A stretch of DNA of 64,000 nt from CAYZXT01 sp964482515 (GCA_964482515.1 CAYZXT010000002.1:1-64000), one strand, 5' to 3'. Shown: positions 32,957 through 42,304, counted from the stretch's first letter. Numbers and translations: made by a program. The notes: generated by a model from the sequence alone, not told the origin.

Positions 32957-34438
32957 TTATTGCACATCGTAGGCCTCGAGCACGTCCTTGATCCGGTCAT
33001 AGAGCGTTGCCGCGTCCTTGTTTCCCGGTGCCATCTTCAGGACTTCGGAGAGCATCTGTTCGGCTCCCTTATAGTTCTTCAGGTCCAGGTAGACGCGCGC
33101 CTGGGCGAGGCGCGACAACAGCTTGACGTCCGGGTCCTTGGACTGAAGGAAGATCGCCTGGTTGAAATAGGGAACGGCGTCGGCGTACTTGCCGGCATCA
33201 TAAAGTTCTTTCCCCTTCTTGACCGCCGCCTGGGCCGCCTGCTCGTTTTTCTTCCCGCGCAGATCCTCCTTGATCGCCAGGACTTCGGGGTCGTCGGGCC
33301 GGAGGGACAGGGCTTTGACGACGCGCTCGTTGCATTCCGCGTATTTTCCCTCGGACCACAGCGATTTCGCCTCGAAGACCAGGGCCTTGAACTTCAACTC
33401 CGTCGACAATCGCTGCTTTTCCAGCTTGATGTTGGTCCATTCCTGCTTGAGCGCCTCTTCCTGTTTTTTCACGTTCTCCCGGTCGCTCTTCAATTGGTTC
33501 TCGGCGAAGGGAGAGAGGACGCCGTAGCGCACCGCGATGCCGAAGCGGTGGACGACTTCCAGTTCGTGGAGCACGGCCGCGTAGTCGAAGTTGACCGGCC
33601 CCTTGGAGACGCCGAAGCCCACGGTGTATTCCCGGTCGTTGGCCCCCATCCGCACCAGGAACGGAAACTGCTCCAGCGGAACGGGCTCCGCCTCGATGCC
33701 CGCGGCCCAGCGCCGGGCCGACGATCCGCCCATGACGCGAGAAATGTCCGCGGCAAGCAGGAACCGCCGCTTCAACAGGCGGAATTGATAGGCGACGCCC
33801 GATTGGGCCACGCGTTCGAACTTTTCGGTCTCGCTTCCCAGTTTCATCGACGGAGCGAGCAGGTTCTGGACCGACAGGCCGAGGACGAGGTTCGGTTTCC
33901 AGGGCCGGACGCGCACCCCGGCGTCGGCGCCGAAACCGGTGGCGGAGGCGTTCGCCAGCGATTGCCGCGCCATCTTGAGGTTCATGCCCGCGTCCCACTT
34001 GGCGAAATGCCGCCCGGCGGAAAAAAGCGCGGCCAAATCGTCCTCGCTGAAACTGCCCACCGACCGGCCGAGGACGTCGGTCTCTTCCGCCCGGCCCGAA
34101 CCCATGTGCGCCACCGTCAGGCCGAGCCCCCATTGATCGGAGAGGGGGTGGACCACGTTCAAATTCTGGAATTGTCCGGCGGAGAATAGCGGCGCGACCA
34201 TCAGGCTGACTTCGCCGCTCCCGTCCCCCGCGGCGGCGGCGGGGTTCACGACGACGGCCCCCGCGCCGTCGAGTGCCACGGACGCTCCGCCGAGGCCCGC
34301 CGTGCGCGCGCTGCCGGGAAAAACCGTCAACCACTGCCCGGGGAACCCGCCGTTGGCCGGACGGCTGCGGAAAGTCGCCTCCGCCGCCATCGCCTCCGAG
34401 AAGAACAGAACAATGGCGATGCCCGCCAACCATTTCAT
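32957..34438 (-). CDS. PorV/PorQ-like outer-membrane barrel fused to TPR repeats
   Basis: A protein of 493 residues: signal peptide (MKWLAGIAIVLFFSEAMA|AE), then a barrel of the PorV/UPF0164 type (about 20-295, with GSARTAGLGGASVALDGAGAVVVNPAA at its start). A coiled coil (about 300-340, NVKKQEEALKQEWTNIKLEK) and TPR repeats (about 345-490) follow. PorV-like barrels escort cargo in type IX secretion, though this superfamily also contains unrelated barrels. It overlaps the kelch protein gene by 4 nt. The putative cargo has a FlgD-like C-terminal domain, which supports a surface-export link, but no PorU or SprA is in the window. Confidence 0.8.
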   Translation of the reverse strand: MKWLAGIAIVLFFSEAMAAEATFRSRPANGGFPGQWLTVFPGSARTAGLGGASVALDGAGAVVVNPAAAAGDGSGEVSLMVAPLFSAGQFQNLNVVHPLSDQWGLGLTVAHMGSGRAEETDVLGRSVGSFSEDDLAALFSAGRHFAKWDAGMNLKMARQSLANASATGFGADAGVRVRPWKPNLVLGLSVQNLLAPSMKLGSETEKFERVAQSGVAYQFRLLKRRFLLAADISRVMGGSSARRWAAGIEAEPVPLEQFPFLVRMGANDREYTVGFGVSKGPVNFDYAAVLHELEVVHRFGIAVRYGVLSPFAENQLKSDRENVKKQEEALKQEWTNIKLEKQRLSTELKFKALVFEAKSLWSEGKYAECNERVVKALSLRPDDPEVLAIKEDLRGKKNEQAAQAAVKKGKELYDAGKYADAVPYFNQAIFLQSKDPDVKLLSRLAQARVYLDLKNYKGAEQMLSEVLKMAPGNKDAATLYDRIKDVLEAYDVQ

Positions 34439-37400
34439 TTGAGCACCCCAATGCGGCGGATTTCCTTCAGCAATCCATTGGAGGTCTGCGAACGGATTTC
34501 CGCCAGGTACATCCCGTTGGCCACCGTCTCATTTGTCCCGTTCTTGCCGTCCCAAAGGACCTCGTTGGTGTATCCCAGCGGGGTCCCCGTCCCACCTTCC
34601 GTTCCGGGCTGAAATTCCATCACCCGCACCAAGTCGCCCCATAAGGTGTAGATGCGGATCGTCACCGGGACGCTTTCCGTGAGGACGTACCGGATGCGCG
34701 TGGATTCGCGGCCGGCCGCGAAGGGGTTCGGAAAATTGGTGACGCCGGAAAGGACTTTGTCCGGCGTGGGAGAGGCCAGGACGCTGAAGATGGAGAAACC
34801 GTTCACCACGGCGCTCAGGGCTTTTCCCGATGGCGTCGCTTCCGTTCGCGTGTCCACGGATTCCCAGCGTGCGCGGGCCGCGTCGAGGCGCGAAATCTTG
34901 AGGTGGTCGGCCTCCGGCGACGGCGCTTTCGAATGAGCCGCGCTGCCGTTCGGTCGCTCCCCCGCGACACTTCCGGCTGGCGCGGTCGCGTAAAGGAACG
35001 TCAGGCGGCTCACGGCGTCCCCGCTCGGGAGTTCATTCCCCTGCAGGTCGGCGAAGCGGACGCGCCATTCCGGATAGGACAGGACTTTGATCAGCCGGTC
35101 TCCCTGGGCCGCCTGGTCGGCCCGCTGCAGCAGGTCGGGCTGCGCAGACCGCGCGTCCTGGAAATTCAAATACCCTTCCGGCGGAAGGCCGGACAACACT
35201 TCCACCGTCATGAGCCCGTCTACGCTCTTCACCTTGCCGCGCGACAGGCAGAACTGACGTCGTTCGCTCCGGGTAATGTTCTGCTGCGAGTCCCTGGAAG
35301 ACACCTCCCAATACCACGTCGCCTCCGTCATCAGGGAACCCCGCGCCGGAGTATAGGACGTCGCCGTCAAATCCGAAAGCACGACGCCGCCGGACAAAGC
35401 GGGGTCCGTGGAATAGCGCAATTCGTAAATGACGCCGTCCCCTTCCGGGTCCACGGAAGGACTCCAGGAAAAAGACAAATCGAAGATCGACGGAAAGTCG
35501 CTGTTGGACGGTTTCAACAGATTGAAAGAGGCGGGCGCCTTGGAATTCAGTATCCCGAAGACCGGAGTGGTCGCCGTGCTGCTGAGCGGCGGTGCGCCTG
35601 AATCCGTCGCGGAGACGCGCAATTGAAAAGTTTTATAGTTCGGCCAATCCCGCGTTTGCCACAGATAGGTCGTCGCCGTGGTGCCTTCGATCAAGGGCAG
35701 GAACGCCGCGCCCGACGTGGAGGAGAGCCACAGGTTGTACGTGTGCGTGTTGCTGAGGTTGGAGTCCGCGACGGACCAGGACACCGGATAGATCCCGTAA
35801 ACGTCCTGGTCGGCAGCCGGGGCGGTGGCGAAGGTCACCACCGGCGGAAGGTTGACGTTGTCCACGTTGAAATTCGCGGGGGACGCGTCCGACACAGTTA
35901 GGCTGGAGGCGTCGACCACGTCCACCCGGATCCGGTAATCCGATCCGTTCGGAAACGCATTGGAGTTCCACATATAGAATGTGGTGTTGCCGGAGAACGG
36001 CCCCGCCAGCGCGTAATCGTAGCTGGCGCCGCCGTTGTTGGAAAGCCGCAGGCGGACGGCGAGCTCGTCGCCCGGGTTCGGGTCCGACGCCAGCCAGCCG
36101 ACTTCGGAGAAGGTGGACATGATCTCGCCGCCGACGGGACGGACCAGGGTGACGTACGGCGGCGCGTTCGTGAACCCCGACGGGCTCATGGTCGAAAACG
36201 CGGATAAATTTCCCAGCTCGTCCTCCGTCTTCAAGGCGAAATAATAGGTCGTTGCCTGGGACAAGCCCGTCACCAGCGTCTGAATGGTCTGGCCGGGGTC
36301 CGCGCTGTAGGCGTACGTTCGCTCCGGCGAAGCCGCCGTCCAGTCTCCCTCGAGATCGATGGGCGCCGCCGCGAACCGGACGCGGGCGACGCCGTTGTCG
36401 ACGCGCCCTTTGTCGTCGCCCGGGAACGTCCACGTTAGGTTGATCGCCCCGTTCTCATTGGGCCGGGCCGCCGACAAGTTGGTGATCGCGGAGGGCGGCG
36501 TCACGGTGTCCAGCGTGAAACTGAAGGTGCCGCTCCAAACGCCGTAAAGACCATCCGCGTCCTTCGCCCGGACGCGCCAATACCAAACGCCGTCTGCGAG
36601 CACCGTCCCGCTGGTGTAAGTCACGGGTGAGCTTCCGCCGGGAATCCCTTCGGCGGAAATCGCGGGCGCCGCGAAGCCGGGATCGCCGTCCACCTGCAAA
36701 TCATAGGTGAGCGCGTCTCCCTCCGGGTCCACGGCCGGCGTCCACTGGAAGAGCGGCGTGGAGTCGTTGCTGCGGCCGAGGTCCGCCGGGAACGTCAGCG
36801 CAGGCGCGAAGGGCGCGTGATCGTAGCGAATATCGATTCGCGAAATCATGGGGCGCGCCGGAATGTCGGTCGACGCGAGATTGGCCCGCAACTGCAAATA
36901 ACAACGGTCTTCATGTCCAGGCCACACCGCCTGGGGCGTCGCGCTGGCCGCGTAATAAGTTTCCGTCGAACCGTCAGGCCCCCGAAACGAATCGAAAGAA
37001 ATTCCGTCCGTCGAGGACGCCAGTTGAAACGGCATGTCGGTCCCCGCGGGCTGGTCCAGGAATGTGACGGCGACGGTCTGCCAGCTCAGGTGCGTCGGCG
37101 TGGAAAGCGGAGCGTCCCAGACGTCGACCACCGGCGAGGTCCAGGTGCCGCTGGAAAAGATGGTGTAGAGGCGCGTGGCGCTGGAGGCCACGTCCTGCCG
37201 CCCGCCGAAGATGACGCCCTGGCGGCTCACCGTGTTGTAGGCCATCCCGTGGCCGTAGCGTCCGGGAGGAACGTTCACCGCCACCAGCAAGTCCATCCAC
37301 CGGTTCTTGGCGTAATCGTAAAAAGCCGGCGTGGCCAGATAACTTCCCGAGATCGAATTCCGTCCGCCGAAGAGGAACACCTGGCCGTACTGCGGGTCAT

Positions 37401-38259
37401 ACAGCATGGCGCTGTTGCTCCGGATCGGGGGCGCGTTCGGCGTGAGGCGGTCTTCCCAGCTCAACGCCGCGGGGTCGAGGGCCCATGTGTCGTTCTTGAT
37501 GTCCGACATGTCCCAGGTCGCGCCGCGCCCGCCGAAGAGGATCATCCGGCGGCTCGACGCGTCGTAGGCCATGGAGGCGCCGCTGCGGAAGGAGGGGAAA
37601 GGGACTATGCCGTGGCTGGACCAGGTGGAAGCGGCCACATCGAAGGTCCAGGTGTTTCCATCCACCGGCGCGCCGTTGGAGCCCTGGCCGCCGAAGAGGA
37701 CGATCTTGTTGAGATCGGAATCGTAGGCCATGGCGGCGTAGGCCCGGGCCTCGGGGGCCGTCGGCGTGGCGATGAACGTCCACGTGTCGGCGACGAGGTC
37801 GTATGACCAGGTTTCCTGGAGATACTGCCCCGACGCGTTGACGCCGCCGAAAAGGAAAAATTTGTCGCCCGCCCAAACGAAGCCGTGGCCGTAGCGCGGC
37901 GACGGCGGGCCGGCCGGCGCGTTTTCCGTCCATCCCGATCCCGGATCGAAGACCCACGTGTCGCCGTAGGTGACGTTGTCGGTGTCCCGCCCGCCGAAGA
38001 CGACGGCTTTCCCCCGGACCGCGTCGAAGGCGAAACCCATCTCGTAACGCGGCGCCAGCGGCGTCGATGTCGTGTCCCAATCGTTGGTGAGCGTGAGCTG
38101 ATTCTGATCGACCTGCGTCCGCTCCTTATCGCCGGCGACGAACTCCGGCGAGTCCAGGGAAAAGGTGGAACCCGCCGACAGGGGCGCGGAAAGGCCGCCC
38201 AGCGCAAAGGCGGTCATCAGCACGATCGATTTAAATGTCATGGGCCTGGCGTTTTCCAT
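34435..38259 (-). CDS. Large secreted kelch/Fn3 surface protein with FlgD-like C-terminal domain
   Basis: A secreted protein of 1274 residues. After the signal peptide (cleavage near PLSAGS), six kelch repeats with FGG motifs occupy about 60-390 and should form a beta-propeller. Fn3/Ig-like modules follow (about 500-1000). The last 95 residues (NFPNPFAAGRESTRIRYVL onward, with VLWDGKNGTNETVANGMY) form a FlgD-like domain of the type used as C-terminal sorting signal in type IX secretion. The ATG at 38259 has GAGGGG upstream; upstream codons were discarded. The stop overlaps the PorV-like gene. Likely an adhesin or surface-layer protein; ligand unknown. Confidence 0.85.
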   Translation of the reverse strand: MENARPMTFKSIVLMTAFALGGLSAPLSAGSTFSLDSPEFVAGDKERTQVDQNQLTLTNDWDTTSTPLAPRYEMGFAFDAVRGKAVVFGGRDTDNVTYGDTWVFDPGSGWTENAPAGPPSPRYGHGFVWAGDKFFLFGGVNASGQYLQETWSYDLVADTWTFIATPTAPEARAYAAMAYDSDLNKIVLFGGQGSNGAPVDGNTWTFDVAASTWSSHGIVPFPSFRSGASMAYDASSRRMILFGGRGATWDMSDIKNDTWALDPAALSWEDRLTPNAPPIRSNSAMLYDPQYGQVFLFGGRNSISGSYLATPAFYDYAKNRWMDLLVAVNVPPGRYGHGMAYNTVSRQGVIFGGRQDVASSATRLYTIFSSGTWTSPVVDVWDAPLSTPTHLSWQTVAVTFLDQPAGTDMPFQLASSTDGISFDSFRGPDGSTETYYAASATPQAVWPGHEDRCYLQLRANLASTDIPARPMISRIDIRYDHAPFAPALTFPADLGRSNDSTPLFQWTPAVDPEGDALTYDLQVDGDPGFAAPAISAEGIPGGSSPVTYTSGTVLADGVWYWRVRAKDADGLYGVWSGTFSFTLDTVTPPSAITNLSAARPNENGAINLTWTFPGDDKGRVDNGVARVRFAAAPIDLEGDWTAASPERTYAYSADPGQTIQTLVTGLSQATTYYFALKTEDELGNLSAFSTMSPSGFTNAPPYVTLVRPVGGEIMSTFSEVGWLASDPNPGDELAVRLRLSNNGGASYDYALAGPFSGNTTFYMWNSNAFPNGSDYRIRVDVVDASSLTVSDASPANFNVDNVNLPPVVTFATAPAADQDVYGIYPVSWSVADSNLSNTHTYNLWLSSTSGAAFLPLIEGTTATTYLWQTRDWPNYKTFQLRVSATDSGAPPLSSTATTPVFGILNSKAPASFNLLKPSNSDFPSIFDLSFSWSPSVDPEGDGVIYELRYSTDPALSGGVVLSDLTATSYTPARGSLMTEATWYWEVSSRDSQQNITRSERRQFCLSRGKVKSVDGLMTVEVLSGLPPEGYLNFQDARSAQPDLLQRADQAAQGDRLIKVLSYPEWRVRFADLQGNELPSGDAVSRLTFLYATAPAGSVAGERPNGSAAHSKAPSPEADHLKISRLDAARARWESVDTRTEATPSGKALSAVVNGFSIFSVLASPTPDKVLSGVTNFPNPFAAGRESTRIRYVLTESVPVTIRIYTLWGDLVRVMEFQPGTEGGTGTPLGYTNEVLWDGKNGTNETVANGMYLAEIRSQTSNGLLKEIRRIGVLK

Positions 38260-38311
38260 CGAGTCCCCTCGCCGCCCCCCGATGACCCGGGAGGAATTCA
38301 AATCCTCGTTT

Positions 38312-38692
38312 TCACCCAAGAACTTCCTTCAGCTTGTCCACCAGCGCCGAGACCGGGAACGGCTTTTCCAGATAACAGGCCACGTTCAAGTCCTGGCGGA
38401 TGTCCATGAGTTCCTTCAAATGCCCCTTGCCCGTGATGATGAAAATGGGAATGGATTGGGTCTGCGGCAGTCCTTTGAGCCGTTCCGTGGCGGACAGGCC
38501 GTCCAACTTCGGCATCATGATGTCCATGACCAGGGCGTCCGGGAGGAGCGCCTGCGCCTTTTCCACCGCCTCCAAACCGTTGGAGGCCTCCTCCACGCGA
38601 TACCCCCTTTTCTCCAGGGCCATCTTCAGCACGAAGAGGACGTCCGGTTCGTCGTCCACCAACAAAATCGTCTTCATATTATCGGGCGACAT
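38312..38692 (-). CDS. Stand-alone response regulator receiver
   Basis: A single CheY-like receiver of 126 residues: acidic pair in LVDDEP, phospho-acceptor Asp57 (LVMDIMMPKLDG), Thr in IITGKG and Lys in EKPFP. No output domain. The ATG at 38692 shares bases with the stop of the upstream kinase (TAATG) and has GGAGG upstream, so it is translationally coupled and is the probable phosphotransfer partner of that kinase. Confidence 0.92.
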   Translation of the reverse strand: MSPDNMKTILLVDDEPDVLFVLKMALEKRGYRVEEASNGLEAVEKAQALLPDALVMDIMMPKLDGLSATERLKGLPQTQSIPIFIITGKGHLKELMDIRQDLNVACYLEKPFPVSALVDKLKEVLG

Positions 38693-39834
38693 TATGCGCC
38701 TCCTTCCTCGACGCGTTTGCGCGGCAGGGACGCGTAGAACCGGCTGCCTTTCTCCGGGGCGCTTTCCACCCACACGCGACCCTTATGCAGGTCCACGATC
38801 TTCTTCACGATGCCGAGGCCGATGCCGCACCCGCCCGCATCGCGGGTGATGGAGGCGTCCACTTGATAGAACCGGTCGAAGATCTTCTCGTGGTGTTCGG
38901 GGGCGATGCCGCGGCCCGTGTCCCAGACGCAGAGCTTGACGTTGTCTCCGTCGTCCTCGATCTCCACGCCGATCTTGCCCTCCGGCGGCGTGAACTTCAC
39001 CGCGTTGCCCAGGAAGTTGACAAGGATCTGCCGCAGTTGGTCCGGGTCCGCGGTGAGTGACGTCGCCTTGCTTTTGACGGAAAGCGGCTCGCGGTGGATC
39101 CGGCGCTGCGCGAACAGCGGGGCCAGGTCATCAAACGTTTGGCGCGCCACCAACGCGAGGTCCACTTCCTGGAACTTCGGGACGAAAGTCCCCCTCTCCA
39201 TCTGCGAGAAGTTCAGCACGTTCCTGATCACCTGGCTGAGGCGCTCGTAGTTGTTCCTGATCACGTCATGGAGTTTTTTGTCGGAATCCTTCATCTGGCC
39301 GGTCAGGTCTTCGAAGAAAAGGTCGAGGGCCGCGCCCATGGCGAACAGCGGCGTGCGCAGTTCGTGGGACACGTTCGACACGAACTCCGACTTCAATTTG
39401 TCCAGCGCCTGGTATTCGGTGATGCTTTGCCGCAGCCGTCCCATCTCCTGGCGCTGTTCCTCGTGGCCGAGGCAGCGCCGGGCCATGGCGACCACTTCGT
39501 TGACGCGGCATGGCTTGGCGATGTAGTCGCAGGCGCCCAGCCGGATGCACTCCACCGCGCCCTCCAGCGTCGCCATGCCGGTCATGATGTTGACGCAGGC
39601 CGGGATGTGGTTTTGTTTGACATGCTTCAAAAGGTCTTTACCGGCCAGCCCGGGCAGGCTCATGTCGGAAAATATCACCGTGAAATTCTCCTTCTTAAGT
39701 TTCTGCATGGCCTCTTCGGCGGAACCGGCCGTGGAGACGTTGAACCCCTCCGCGGTCAACGCCCTGTGCCAAAGGCGCAGCAGGATGTCTTCATCATCGA
39801 CAATCAGTATTTTTGAGGACGACTCTATGTCCAT
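38692..39834 (-). CDS. Receiver-histidine kinase hybrid (REC-HisKA-HATPase)
   Basis: A soluble protein of 380 residues with an N-terminal receiver (Asp57 in IFSDMSLPGLAG), HisKA with FVSNVSHELRTPLFAMG near 155-170 and HATPase (NFLGNAVKFTPPEG, VWDTGRGIAP, GIGLGIVKKIVDLHKG). The receiver-first layout suggests it is itself controlled by phosphorylation, acting as a relay. It is followed by its own small receiver and preceded (33 nt) by the HTH-receiver gene. Confidence 0.93.
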   Translation of the reverse strand: MDIESSSKILIVDDEDILLRLWHRALTAEGFNVSTAGSAEEAMQKLKKENFTVIFSDMSLPGLAGKDLLKHVKQNHIPACVNIMTGMATLEGAVECIRLGACDYIAKPCRVNEVVAMARRCLGHEEQRQEMGRLRQSITEYQALDKLKSEFVSNVSHELRTPLFAMGAALDLFFEDLTGQMKDSDKKLHDVIRNNYERLSQVIRNVLNFSQMERGTFVPKFQEVDLALVARQTFDDLAPLFAQRRIHREPLSVKSKATSLTADPDQLRQILVNFLGNAVKFTPPEGKIGVEIEDDGDNVKLCVWDTGRGIAPEHHEKIFDRFYQVDASITRDAGGCGIGLGIVKKIVDLHKGRVWVESAPEKGSRFYASLPRKRVEEGGA

Positions 39835-39867
39835 GGTTTTACCCTTTCGCTTGGACCGGGAACCGGA

Positions 39868-40467
39868 TTAGTGGGATTGAATGATCTGCTTTTTCAGTTC
39901 CGGCCAGACTTTTTCCAGCGTCTCGTACAGTTTCTCCGGCGTGAACGGCTTCATGAGAAAATCATCGCCGCCGGCGCGTTTCACGTCCGCTTCCACCTCC
40001 GGCGTGCCCTGCCCGGAAATCGCCAGTATCTTGCTGTGTTTGAGGCTGGCGTCGGCCCGGATACGCTTGCAGATGGAGATACCATCCACGCCGGGCAGAT
40101 AGATGTCCAGGACCACCAACGCCGGCTGCAGGTGGACCGCTTTTTGCCCCGCCTCGAAACCGTCGACCGCGTCGTAAAGACACAACCCTCGATAGCGCTT
40201 CAGCAGAAAGCGCTTCAGCAGGTCGCGAACGGCGGAATCGTCGTCCACGATCAGGATGTTTTTGTTTTCGGATTCTTGAATCTCCGGGGGGACGGCGATG
40301 TTATGCTTTTTCAGGAAGTCGACCAGGTCGTTTTGCAGGACGCGGCGGTGGCCTCCTCCCGTGCTGAAACTGGGAAGCAGTCCGTCATCGATCCAGCGTC
40401 CCACGGTGGGCGGCGTGACGTTGCAGATTTTTGCGACATGATAGGTACCGAAACTCTTCTTTTCCAT
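39868..40467 (-). CDS. MerR/excisionase-type HTH fused to a C-terminal receiver
   Basis: A 199-residue regulator in reverse of the usual order. A MerR/excisionase-like winged helix (about 7-47, TYHVAKICNVTPPTVGRWIDDGLLPSFSTGGGHRRV region) comes first and a receiver (about 68-190; Asp75-77 acidic pocket, phospho-Asp121 in VVLDIYLPGVDG, KPFTP) comes second. It starts at the ATG at 40467 with AGGAGG about 8 nt upstream. It heads the kinase/receiver trio and is the only obvious DNA-binding output among them. Confidence 0.9.
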   Translation of the reverse strand: MEKKSFGTYHVAKICNVTPPTVGRWIDDGLLPSFSTGGGHRRVLQNDLVDFLKKHNIAVPPEIQESENKNILIVDDDSAVRDLLKRFLLKRYRGLCLYDAVDGFEAGQKAVHLQPALVVLDIYLPGVDGISICKRIRADASLKHSKILAISGQGTPEVEADVKRAGGDDFLMKPFTPEKLYETLEKVWPELKKQIIQSH

Positions 40468-40668
40468 TGGAATCACCTCCTACCCGTTTTTATCAGGAAT
40501 GGAGTGTCATACCAATGGCGGAAGTGAATAATGCCTAAAAATCAGTCTGTTTCACGATTTACCCCATCAAACAGCAATATCAAAAGAAACATAAAGAACA
40601 TAACTAAAACACGGGCGTGGTCATGGAATATTCGATTCGTGGAGGTTTTTCAGGCGGGGGATGAATAT
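40468..40668. other. AT-rich intergenic region before the HTH-receiver operon
   Basis: About 200 bp without a gene, clearly AT-richer than its surroundings (notably 40560-40615). It must contain the promoter for the minus-strand trio, but no convincing -35/-10 pair was found. A 7-bp inverted pair, GATTCGT (40634-40640) and ACGAATC (40671-40677), spans the end of the upstream gene with a 30-nt gap and no T-run, so it is not a good terminator. Confidence 0.4.
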
Positions 40669-41361
40669 CTACGAATCGGAACGTGAGGCGAGGATATAAC
40701 CTTTGCCCGCATCGGGCTTCAGCAATTGCGCCGCGTCCGGGCCGAGGCGTTTGCGCAGGCGCGCGATGGCCACATCCACCTGCCGGTCCTTCACCGGGCG
40801 CTTCCAAAGCTTGTAGATGAGCCAGGAGCGGGACACGATTTCGTCTCCATGGACGGCCAGCGCGTAAAGCAGGCGGAACATGCCGGCGGACAACCGCGGG
40901 AGCGGCTTACCCAGGAACGCCGCCTTCCGGTCCGCGGGGTTCAAGAAAAACGGTCCCCATTGGAACGCGTGCGGACGGCGGGGACGCGACGAACGGTTCT
41001 CAAGGAAGGACTTCAGGTTTCCGGGAAGCGATTCGGGGAATATCGGCCGGCAAAGGAAAAGGTCGGCGACGACGCGGTTGCCCGTGACCTGGGAGCGGAA
41101 ATCCGCCAAATCCGTCACGAGGAACGCGGGAAGATGTTTCGTCGCCGGATCGCTCTTCAGGCGGCGGCAGAATTCCATCCCCTTTCCCCGGGAGAAGTTT
41201 CCATCGACGACGGCCAGGGCGAATGCGCCCGGCGCGGCGATCGATTGCTCCGCCTCTTCCAGCGTGGCGGAGCGCTGCGTCCGAAAACCCTCTCCTTCCA
41301 ATATACGGGCAAGCAGCGATGCGGTCTTATCGTCGGACGCGGCGATCAAAGCGATGTTCAT
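40669..41361 (-). CDS. OmpR-type winged-helix response regulator with a diverged receiver
   Basis: A regulator of 230 residues with an N-terminal receiver-like domain (about 1-120) and a C-terminal OmpR/PhoB winged helix (about 135-228, LSAGMFRLLYALAVHGDEIVSR then DRQVDVAIARLRKRLG). In the receiver, Asp53 sits at the phospho-acceptor position (AVVDGNF), but the conserved Lys is Arg (LCRPIFP) and the acidic pair is shifted (ASDDK), so phosphorylation is doubtful. It is 62 nt after the tandem receiver gene and has no clear Shine-Dalgarno. Confidence 0.85.
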   Translation of the reverse strand: MNIALIAASDDKTASLLARILEGEGFRTQRSATLEEAEQSIAAPGAFALAVVDGNFSRGKGMEFCRRLKSDPATKHLPAFLVTDLADFRSQVTGNRVVADLFLCRPIFPESLPGNLKSFLENRSSRPRRPHAFQWGPFFLNPADRKAAFLGKPLPRLSAGMFRLLYALAVHGDEIVSRSWLIYKLWKRPVKDRQVDVAIARLRKRLGPDAAQLLKPDAGKGYILASRSDS

Positions 41362-41423
41362 GGGTTAAGGCTGGAGAATCGTCGGAAAAACGAAGGGCGG
41401 GGCATCGAACGGAGAAATGGAAT

Positions 41424-42188
41424 TCAGGAAGTCATGAGCACGATCTTCGCCATGAGCGTCGTTTCCAGATAATTCAGGTTCATGGGTTTCGGAATATAGT
41501 CGACCGCGCCGCGCTGCATGGCTTCGCGCGCCAGGGTCTCGTCGCCGTTACCGGTGAGCATCATGACGGCCAGTTCCTTGTCCACCTCGCGCAGGACCTT
41601 CAGCACCTCCATGCCGCCCATCACGGGCATGTTGATGTCCAGGAGCATGATGTGCGGCCTTTCCTTCTTGATCATGGAAAGCGCTTCCTCGCCGTTGGCC
41701 GCCGTGCGGACTTCATATCCCTTCCGCTCCAGGAACCTCTGGAGGACGGTGCGGATCTGTTCGTCGTCGTCGACGACTAAAATCTTTCCCTTGGATTTCT
41801 GCATGGTTTCCCCCTTCGGCGCGGGCAGGAGCCGGTCCACCAAAATTTTCACCGCTTGTTCGAATTCCTTGAGGCCAAGCTGTTTGGAAATATATCCGGC
41901 GCAGCCGCTCTTCATGGCGCGGTCCTCCGCGGGCTCCGAGTTCAGGCTTCCCAAAACGACGATCGGCACCGACGGGTCCCGCCCGCGGAGTTCCTCGAGG
42001 GAGTCCCAGCCCAATCCGCGCCGCACGTGGACGCTGAGGAGAACGACCCTCGGCCGTTCGTGCTGGAACTTCCAGATGCCCTCCACCGATTCCGGGGCCG
42101 TGGAGACTGAACGCCCCGATCGCTCCAACGTCTCCCGCAGGAAATGGAGGAGGGGCACGTCATCATCGATGATCAAAACGTCGGACAT
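41424..42188 (-). CDS. Tandem receiver protein: Asp-less pseudo-receiver plus canonical receiver
   Basis: A protein of 254 residues with two receiver domains. The first (1-125) keeps the acidic pocket (LIIDDDVP) and the Lys (YISKQL) but has Ser52 where the phospho-Asp should be (VVLLSVHVRRGLGW). The second (135-254) is complete, with Asp185 (LLDINMPVMGG) and PKPMN. A strong ribosome site (AAGGGGGAAACC) precedes an internal ATG at 41801, so the second receiver may also be made alone. The ATG at 42188 has a weak ribosome site; a minus-strand promoter is predicted at 42276-42304. Confidence 0.88.
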   Translation of the reverse strand: MSDVLIIDDDVPLLHFLRETLERSGRSVSTAPESVEGIWKFQHERPRVVLLSVHVRRGLGWDSLEELRGRDPSVPIVVLGSLNSEPAEDRAMKSGCAGYISKQLGLKEFEQAVKILVDRLLPAPKGETMQKSKGKILVVDDDEQIRTVLQRFLERKGYEVRTAANGEEALSMIKKERPHIMLLDINMPVMGGMEVLKVLREVDKELAVMMLTGNGDETLAREAMQRGAVDYIPKPMNLNYLETTLMAKIVLMTS

Positions 42189-42275
42189 ATTATCGCCGCT
42201 GGAAACCGCTCCCTCTCTTTGATTATCGTAAGTATACTTCAAAATGCGCCTGTTTCAGATTCTCGCTGGAGTTTA

Positions 42276-42304
42276 AGCTTAGGGCCAGTTGGCGGCCTTG
42301 TCAA
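42276..42304 (-). promoter_or_regulatory. Sigma-70-like promoter of the tandem receiver gene
   Basis: TTGACA (42304-42299) is a perfect -35 box. With a 17-bp spacer, TAAGCT (42281-42276) is a weak -10 (3 of 6). The predicted start near 42269 gives a leader of about 80 nt. It lies back to back with the qor promoter. Confidence 0.45.
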
